From NCBI GenBank assembly GCA_009922295.1, contig RFWA01000060.1, positions 1-10,329 of the forward strand: a DNA stretch of 10,329 nucleotides, in the 5' to 3' direction. The position numbers were made by a program, and so were the translations under genes. Positions 5,993-10,329 of the stretch are shown here, piece after piece; position 1 is the stretch's first letter; each line of letters opens with the position of its first letter. This stretch comes from Betaproteobacteria bacterium (lineage in GTDB: Bacteria; Pseudomonadota; Gammaproteobacteria; Burkholderiales; Burkholderiaceae_C). The notes beneath the pieces were generated by a model. The model was not told the origin of the DNA and did no database searches. It saw only the letters and a program-made list of their open reading frames with translations.

Positions 5993-8637
5993 AAGACCGC
6001 TTGGTGCACCTGTACCCGGATGCGGCGCGGCGCGAGGCGGAGCGACCGCGCTATGAGGAGCGGCTGGAGTTCGAGATTGCCACCATCGTGAAGATGGGCT
6101 TCCCCGGTTACTTTCTGATCGTGGGTGATTTCATCAACTGGGCCAAGACCCACGGCTGCCCAGTCGGCCCGGGCCGGGGCTCGGGCGCCGGCTCACTGGT
6201 GGCCTATGCGCTCAAAATCACCGACCTCGATCCCCTTCAGTACAAGCTGCTGTTTGAGCGCTTCTTGAACCCCGAGCGGGTGTCCATGCCCGACTTCGAC
6301 ATCGACTTTTGCCAGGGCAACCGTGACAGGGTCATCGATTACGTCAAGCTCAAGTACGGGCGCGAGGCGGTGAGCCAGATCGTCACCTTTGGCACCATGG
6401 CGGCCCGCGCGGCCGTGCGCGATGTGGGTCGGGTGCTGGACATGAGCTACACCTTTTGCGACGGCATCAGCAAGTTGATCCCGAACAAACCTGGGGTGAG
6501 TGTGAGCCTGCAACTGCCGCCGCCCGACCGCAAAAAAGACGACAAAACGGTGTACGCCACCGAGGCCGAGCCGCTGCTGGCCGAACGCGAGAGCCGCGAA
6601 GAAGACGTGCGCACCCTGCTGGAGCTGGCGCGAAAGCTCGAGGGTCTGACGCGCAACGTCGGCATGCACGCCGGCGGTGTGCTGATTGCGCCGGGCAAGC
6701 TGACCGATTTTTGCCCGCTTTATCAGCAGCCCGGCAGCGATTCGGCGGTGAGCCAGTACGACAAAAACGACGTGGAGGCGATCGGCCTGGTCAAATTTGA
6801 CTTTTTGGGGCTGGCCACACTCACCATTTTGGAAATGGCGCGCGAGCTGATTCGAACGCGCCATGCCGGCCAGGAGAATTTTGCCTTTGAGGACCTGCCG
6901 CTGGACGATGCCCGGGTCTACAAGCTGTTTGCCGAGGGCAAGACCGAGGCGGTGTTTCAGTTTGAAAGCCGGGGCATGCAGGGCATGCTCAAGGACGCCA
7001 AGCCCACCCGGCTGGAGGACCTGATCGCGCTCAACGCGCTGTACCGGCCCGGCCCGATGGACCTGATTCCGAGCTTTGTGGCGCGCAAGCACGGCCGCGA
7101 AGAGGTGCTGTACCCGCACCCGCTGGTGGCCGAGATGCTGTCCGAGACCTACGGCATCATGGTCTACCAGGAGCAGGTGATGCAAACCGCGCAGATCCTG
7201 GGTGGTTACTCGCTGGGCGGCGCTGACATGCTGCGCCGGGCGATGGGCAAAAAAGACGCCGACGAAATGGCCAAACACCGCCAGATCTTCCGCGACGGTG
7301 CTGCCAAAAACAGCATCGACCCGGCCAAGGCCGACGATATTTTTGACCTGATGGAAAAGTTTGCTGGCTACGGCTTCAACAAGTCGCACGCCGCCGCCTA
7401 CTCGCTTTTGGCGTACCACACCGGCTGGCTGAAGGTGCACTACACCGCCGAGTTCTTCTGCGCCAACATGACGGTGGAAATGGACGACACCGACAAGCTC
7501 AAGGTGCTGTTTGAAGACGCGCTGCGTATGGGCATGAGCTTTGAGCCGCCCAATGTCAACCGCGGCACGCACCGGTTTGAGCCGGTCTCCAACCAGGTGA
7601 TCCGCTATGGCCTGAGTGCCATCAAAGGCACCGGGCAGCAGGCTATCGAGGCGATTGTGGCGGCACGCGAAGGCCGCGGGGCTGGCCCTATGGGCAGTGA
7701 GGCGCGTCCCTTCGACAGCTTGTTTGACTTTTGTGCCCGGGTCGACCGCAGCCGAATCAACAAGCGCACGGTCGAAGCGCTGATCAAGGCTGGCGCCTTT
7801 GACACGCTGCAGCGCAACCGCGCCAGCCTGCTGGCCTCGCTCGACCTGGCGTTTGACTTTGGTGCGGCCATGCTGGCCAATGCCAACCAGGCCAGCCTGT
7901 TTGACATGGGCGGGGACGACGAACATGGTGCCAGTACGCAAGAGCCCCCGCTGCTGTCTGCTACGCCGTGGGGTGTGCGGGAGCAGCTCGGCATGGAAAA
8001 AGCTGCGGTGGGCTTCTACCTGTCGGGCCATTTGTTTGACGAGTCCGTGACCGAGGTGCGCCGCTTTGCCAAGCGCCAGATCGCCGACCTGATCGACACC
8101 CGCGAGCCACAGTTGCTGGCCGGCATCATCACAGACTTTCGCGTCATCAACGGTCAGCGGGGCAAGCTGGCCCTGTTCAAGCTCGACGACAAATCAGGCA
8201 CGGTCGACGCCCGCGCCGACGAAGCGTTGATCGCCGCGCACCGCCAGCTGCTCAAGGACGACGAACTGGTGGTGGTGATGGGCAAGCTGCAGCCTGACCG
8301 TTTTGCCGGCGGCATGCAACTGACGGTGACCCAGCTCTGGAGTCTGGAGCAGGCACGTTGCCGCTTTGGCAAGTACCTGCGCGTCGTGCTCAACGGTCAT
8401 GCGCCTGACGTGGCCCGCTTGCTGGCAGCGCACCCGCCACAGCGTGAGATGGGCGAGCAGGGTGAACTGCTGCGGGGCCTATCGATGCGCCTGGCCGTCT
8501 CGCGACTGGGGCAAGCCGGGATGGTCACGGTTGACCTGCAGTTGGGCGAGCAAGCCCGCATCTACCCCAGCGACGCCGCCCTGGCCGGGTGGCGCGCCCA
8601 GGCCGACCAGGGGCAGGCCGTTGTGGTTTATGAGTGA
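5812..8637 (+). CDS. dnaE: DNA polymerase III alpha subunit, main C-terminal fragment of broken dnaE
   Basis: The open frame runs from 5800; its first ATG is at 5812 (941 residues from there). It holds the rest of DnaE: ALFADVPSALANTVEIARRC (end of PHP), YFLIVGDFINWAK and GPGRGSGAGSLVAYALKITD of the polymerase core, and the catalytic MPDFDIDF at 6286-6309 with its aspartates at 6292, 6298 and 6304. Then come QIVTFGTMAARAAVRDVGRV, HAGGVLIAP, VKFDFLGL with a third likely catalytic Asp, ALYRPGPM, YQEQVMQTAQILGGYSLGGA, LRRAMGKK and FAGYGFNKSHAAAY. Helix-hairpin-helix and OB-fold regions (LAGIITDFRVINGQRGKLAL) and a normal C-terminus follow. The RPGPM and GYGFNKSHA motifs fit replicative DnaE, and the presence of the OB/C-terminal region argues against short error-prone DnaE2. 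With the first 208 residues and the missing ~31, the total would be about 1,184, normal for the group. No ribosome-binding site precedes 5812, so separate translation is doubtful. No other lesion is visible. Confidence 0.92.
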   Translation: MQALFADVPSALANTVEIARRCNLTLVLGKPQLPEFPTPEVNGERMSPEAYFRYASHDGLKDRLVHLYPDAARREAERPRYEERLEFEIATIVKMGFPGYFLIVGDFINWAKTHGCPVGPGRGSGAGSLVAYALKITDLDPLQYKLLFERFLNPERVSMPDFDIDFCQGNRDRVIDYVKLKYGREAVSQIVTFGTMAARAAVRDVGRVLDMSYTFCDGISKLIPNKPGVSVSLQLPPPDRKKDDKTVYATEAEPLLAERESREEDVRTLLELARKLEGLTRNVGMHAGGVLIAPGKLTDFCPLYQQPGSDSAVSQYDKNDVEAIGLVKFDFLGLATLTILEMARELIRTRHAGQENFAFEDLPLDDARVYKLFAEGKTEAVFQFESRGMQGMLKDAKPTRLEDLIALNALYRPGPMDLIPSFVARKHGREEVLYPHPLVAEMLSETYGIMVYQEQVMQTAQILGGYSLGGADMLRRAMGKKDADEMAKHRQIFRDGAAKNSIDPAKADDIFDLMEKFAGYGFNKSHAAAYSLLAYHTGWLKVHYTAEFFCANMTVEMDDTDKLKVLFEDALRMGMSFEPPNVNRGTHRFEPVSNQVIRYGLSAIKGTGQQAIEAIVAAREGRGAGPMGSEARPFDSLFDFCARVDRSRINKRTVEALIKAGAFDTLQRNRASLLASLDLAFDFGAAMLANANQASLFDMGGDDEHGASTQEPPLLSATPWGVREQLGMEKAAVGFYLSGHLFDESVTEVRRFAKRQIADLIDTREPQLLAGIITDFRVINGQRGKLALFKLDDKSGTVDARADEALIAAHRQLLKDDELVVVMGKLQPDRFAGGMQLTVTQLWSLEQARCRFGKYLRVVLNGHAPDVARLLAAHPPQREMGEQGELLRGLSMRLAVSRLGQAGMVTVDLQLGEQARIYPSDAALAGWRAQADQGQAVVVYE

Positions 8638-8761
8638 AATCGGGCTCTAGGCCACGTATTTATTGGGTTTATCGCTATTTAAATCGTAGCGTTTATTGAC
8701 GACAAGTGTGCGGGAATGACGAGAAAGATGCAATTTCCAGCTTGTCCGTCAGAGCAAGTGC
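8638..8761. other. Intergenic region between convergent dnaE and the VasI/TagO-like gene
   Basis: These 124 bases are AT-richer than the flanking dnaE. CGCTA (8673-8677) and TAGCG (8687-8691) form a 5-bp stem with a 9-base loop followed by TTTATT, at best a weak terminator for dnaE. GCGGGAATGACG at 8710-8721 is a half copy, in the opposite orientation, of the palindromic repeat at 535-560. I see no gene or RNA here. Confidence 0.5.
8710..8721. repeat. Half copy of the palindromic intergenic repeat
   Basis: GCGGGAATGACG is the exact reverse complement of CGTCATTCCCGC at 535-546. Only one arm is present, so the hairpin cannot form; it looks like a decayed copy. Confidence 0.55.
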
Positions 8762-9406
8762 CTATAGCCCACAGGCTTTCAAAATTGCAGGGCGTACATT
8801 GGCGAATCCGGAAATATCAAACGAAGTAATCACCGGACTTTCCCCAAAAGGGGTGGTTCTGACGACAAGTTTCTTGGCCTTTGTCAGAGCTTCAAACAAG
8901 ACATTCACATTACCCGAGTAAAAGGTTGCTTTGTGATCTGTCGACACAGACCACGACTCAATACGCGCGTCGTCAGCATCGAGTCTCATCGTCACTGGAT
9001 GTTTACCGCTGCCAACAAATACGTCCCAGACGATGTAGAAATCTAAATCGCCCTCTTTGCAACGCGCAACGGCCGTCGGACTGGCCTGCCTAAAGCCCGT
9101 GCCAATGGGTTGTGAAGCGGTCAGAAGTGCAGTTACTGACGTGGAGTCATCGATTTTTGAGCGGTCGGTTGACACTTCCCAAAGGCCCACACCCCTAACA
9201 GGTGGCGACACACTGGGAGCGCCTTGAACTCGAGCGTGGAGCGCATCAAAACAAGCCAATCGTGCAAGATCATCTTCAATCTTTCCACATTTCTGGATGT
9301 CAGCCTTGCTTGGCGCCCATTGGGCAAAGGTCGGCGTCGCAAGCAGCGAAATTCCGGCGGCGAAAAAACTGCTGAAAAATAGGCGGGAATGGTAGTTCAT
9401 CGACAT
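8762..9406 (-). CDS. Exported VasI/TagO-like protein (type VI secretion-associated family)
   Basis: 214 residues. The first 28 form a signal peptide (short basic start, hydrophobic stretch FFSSFFAAGISLLA, cleavage after about TPTFA). The mature part shows the pattern of the VasI/TagO family. It starts with C-x-x-I-x-x-D-x-x-R-L-A-C-F-D at about 40-54, followed by LWEVSTDRSKIDDSTSVTAL, RC at 115-116, MRLDADDARIESWSVSTDHKATF and a C-terminal PFGESPVITSFDISG...LKACGL. Cys40, Cys52, Cys116 and Cys212 could form disulfides. The family is named from type VI secretion clusters, but members also occur alone; no other secretion gene is in this window, so the role is open. GAGGG at 9414-9418 lies seven bases before the ATG at 9406, favouring it over the ATG at 9400. 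Codon use and G+C look lower than in dnaE, suggesting a different history. It follows the tolA-like gene by 104 bp on the same strand and may be cotranscribed. Confidence 0.8.
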   Translation of the reverse strand: MSMNYHSRLFFSSFFAAGISLLATPTFAQWAPSKADIQKCGKIEDDLARLACFDALHARVQGAPSVSPPVRGVGLWEVSTDRSKIDDSTSVTALLTASQPIGTGFRQASPTAVARCKEGDLDFYIVWDVFVGSGKHPVTMRLDADDARIESWSVSTDHKATFYSGNVNVLFEALTKAKKLVVRTTPFGESPVITSFDISGFANVRPAILKACGL

Positions 9407-9510
9407 GGAGAGGCCCTCGGGTGTTCGAGCGAACGACGGCTTGGCCCAGTTGGTTTATGAATGAATTAGGCCACTATGGCGTTTTCTCTGGCGCATGTTC
9501 GGACCTGGTT

Positions 9511-10329
9511 TCAGTCCTTCGGCCTGAACGTGAACTCCAAATGGCTTGGGACTCGCCCATCAATGTCTCGCGGCAGAGTTTCGGTTTTGTCGATGGCTTT
9601 GAGCACTGCCTCATCCCAAGCCTTGATACCACTGGATTTGAGCAATTTGCGGCTGATGATGGTGCCATCGGCGTCAGCCCGCACTTCAACTTCGGCGCCA
9701 GGATTACCCATGATGCCAGCCACGTCTCCAGGGAAGGTGATGTTGGGCCGAATGCGCGCCACGAGGCGCCCACCATAACTTGCCGACGGACCGGCCGCTT
9801 GTGCCGCAGCGCCGGTGGCAGTTGCAGCGCCAGTGGCGCCAGGGGTGACCGGTGCGGGTACGGTAGCCGGTGTAGGACTTGGCTTGCCGGTCGTCGCCGC
9901 TGGAGGCGTCACGGCTGGGGCTGGCGTCACAGCTGGAGGTGTCACGGCCGGGGTAGGCGTTACTGCTGGCGGTGTCACAGCTGGCTTAGGCGTGACAGGT
10001 GCCGGCGTGACGGCAGCGCCGGTTGCGGCGGTGGCACGTGACTGCGCCAGGGCGCGCTTCATTTGGTCCAGTCGCAACGCCTCGGCACGCTGGGTCTCCT
10101 GCTTGGCTTCTGCGAGTTGCCGTTTCTTCTCAAGCGCCGCCGCTTCCTTCTCCAATTTTTCTTTTTTGAGTTTCTCCTGGCGTTCCACAGCCTTCAGTTC
10201 CAGCTGCCGCTTGCGTTCTTTCTCCTGAGCCAAGACGATGTCGGCCTTGGCCGTCTCTGCTTCAACCGGGGGCGGCGGAGGCGGTGGCGGTGGCGGCAGC
10301 GTGACTTTGGGTAGGAACTTCGGGATTGG
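9511..10329 (-). CDS. tolA: TolA-like cell envelope protein, 5'-truncated by the window edge
   Basis: The minus-strand frame is open from the window end to the TGA at 9511-9513 (272 residues visible); the N-terminal membrane anchor is outside. In order it has: PIPKFLPKVTL; ten consecutive prolines (codons 10267-10296); a charged Lys/Glu/Arg/Gln helix (about 33-98, LAQEKERKRQLELKAVERQE...) expected to be a coiled coil; a Pro/Thr/Val/Ala-rich linker (about 104-165) with tandem repeats; and a C-terminal domain (about 175-272). That domain has the TolA/TonB-like pattern YGGRLVARIRPNITFPG...GNPGAEVEVRADADGTI...SGIKAWDEAVLKAIDKTE. TolA spans the periplasm with TolQR, linking the inner membrane to Pal/TolB during outer-membrane constriction. 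The TTG at 10233 is internal, not the start. Unusually, tolB does not follow; a VasI/TagO-like gene does. It may be a tolA paralogue or a rearranged tol locus. Confidence 0.85.
   Translation of the reverse strand, partial: PIPKFLPKVTLPPPPPPPPPPVEAETAKADIVLAQEKERKRQLELKAVERQEKLKKEKLEKEAAALEKKRQLAEAKQETQRAEALRLDQMKRALAQSRATAATGAAVTPAPVTPKPAVTPPAVTPTPAVTPPAVTPAPAVTPPAATTGKPSPTPATVPAPVTPGATGAATATGAAAQAAGPSASYGGRLVARIRPNITFPGDVAGIMGNPGAEVEVRADADGTIISRKLLKSSGIKAWDEAVLKAIDKTETLPRDIDGRVPSHLEFTFRPKD
9901..10017 (-). repeat. 33-bp tandem repeat in the tolA-like gene
   Basis: Three full units (9901-9933, 9934-9966, 9967-9999) and a partial fourth (10000-10017) share the plus-strand pattern TGGMGGYGTCACRGCYGGN...GGCGTNAC. 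They encode an 11-residue repeat of the type PAVTPPAVTPT in the periplasmic linker. The units differ at several third positions, so the array is not a very recent expansion, but copy number may vary between strains. Confidence 0.8.

Noticed and set aside
6193..8031. Long 612-codon open frame on the minus strand inside dnaE
   Set aside because: It lies antisense to highly conserved DnaE motifs, has no recognisable domain and is rich in His/Arg/Gln as expected for a GC-rich shadow frame.
5177..8637. Intein or inserted element as the cause of the dnaE split
   Set aside because: Nothing is inserted: sequence is missing, not added, and no intein motifs (Cys/Ser start, HN end) or mobile-element genes are present.
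9423..9434. GTTCG-AG-CGAAC inverted repeat between the tolA-like and VasI/TagO-like genes
   Set aside because: The stem has only five pairs with a two-base loop and no T-run in either direction, so it is not supported as a terminator or operator.
9421..10041. 206-codon plus-strand frame opposite the tolA-like gene, ending in a Gly/Arg/Trp-rich tail
   Set aside because: It is the shadow of the Pro/Thr/Val repeats on the other strand and has no family resemblance or ribosome-binding site.

Overview
The window looks like chromosomal DNA of a betaproteobacterium of the Burkholderiales, most likely the Comamonadaceae (Rhodoferax/Polaromonas-like). I infer this from the high G+C, from the DnaE starting MFVHLRLHTEF, from the TrhO and TolA sequence types, and from a short intergenic palindromic repeat (CGTCATTCCCGCG...) common in that group. 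No RNA genes, CRISPR arrays, insertion sequences or phage genes were seen, and no gene-free stretch exceeds 300 bases.

Layout. (1) 1-1636, plus strand: the 3' part of a pirin-family gene, a DoxX-family membrane protein, and a small flavodoxin-family oxidoreductase. Together they resemble a quinone/oxidative-stress cluster. (2) 1655-2401, minus strand: trhO, which makes 5-hydroxyuridine in tRNA. (3) 2496-4469, plus strand: a membrane hybrid histidine kinase with a BarA-like N-terminus and one C-terminal receiver. It converges on a minus-strand LuxR-type response regulator (4436-5083), and the coding ends overlap by 34 bp. (4) 5177-8637, plus strand: dnaE, the replicative DNA polymerase III alpha subunit, but broken. 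Near 5800 the reading frame shifts and about 30 conserved residues at the end of the PHP domain are absent. Everything else in the gene looks intact. (5) 8762-9406, minus strand: an exported VasI/TagO-like protein of lower G+C. (6) 9511-10329, minus strand: the C-terminal part of a TolA-like protein (poly-proline, coiled coil, Pro/Thr/Val repeats, TolA C-terminal domain), running off the window end.

How the parts may work together. The pirin/DoxX/flavodoxin trio is probably one transcription unit for redox stress. The kinase and regulator are probably cognate partners despite facing each other. The TolA-like and VasI/TagO-like genes run in the same direction and both act at the cell envelope.

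The observation most worth checking is the dnaE lesion. Because dnaE is essential, it is either an assembly/sequencing error, a second non-functional copy, or a very unusual split polymerase. I did not find a convincing novel system.
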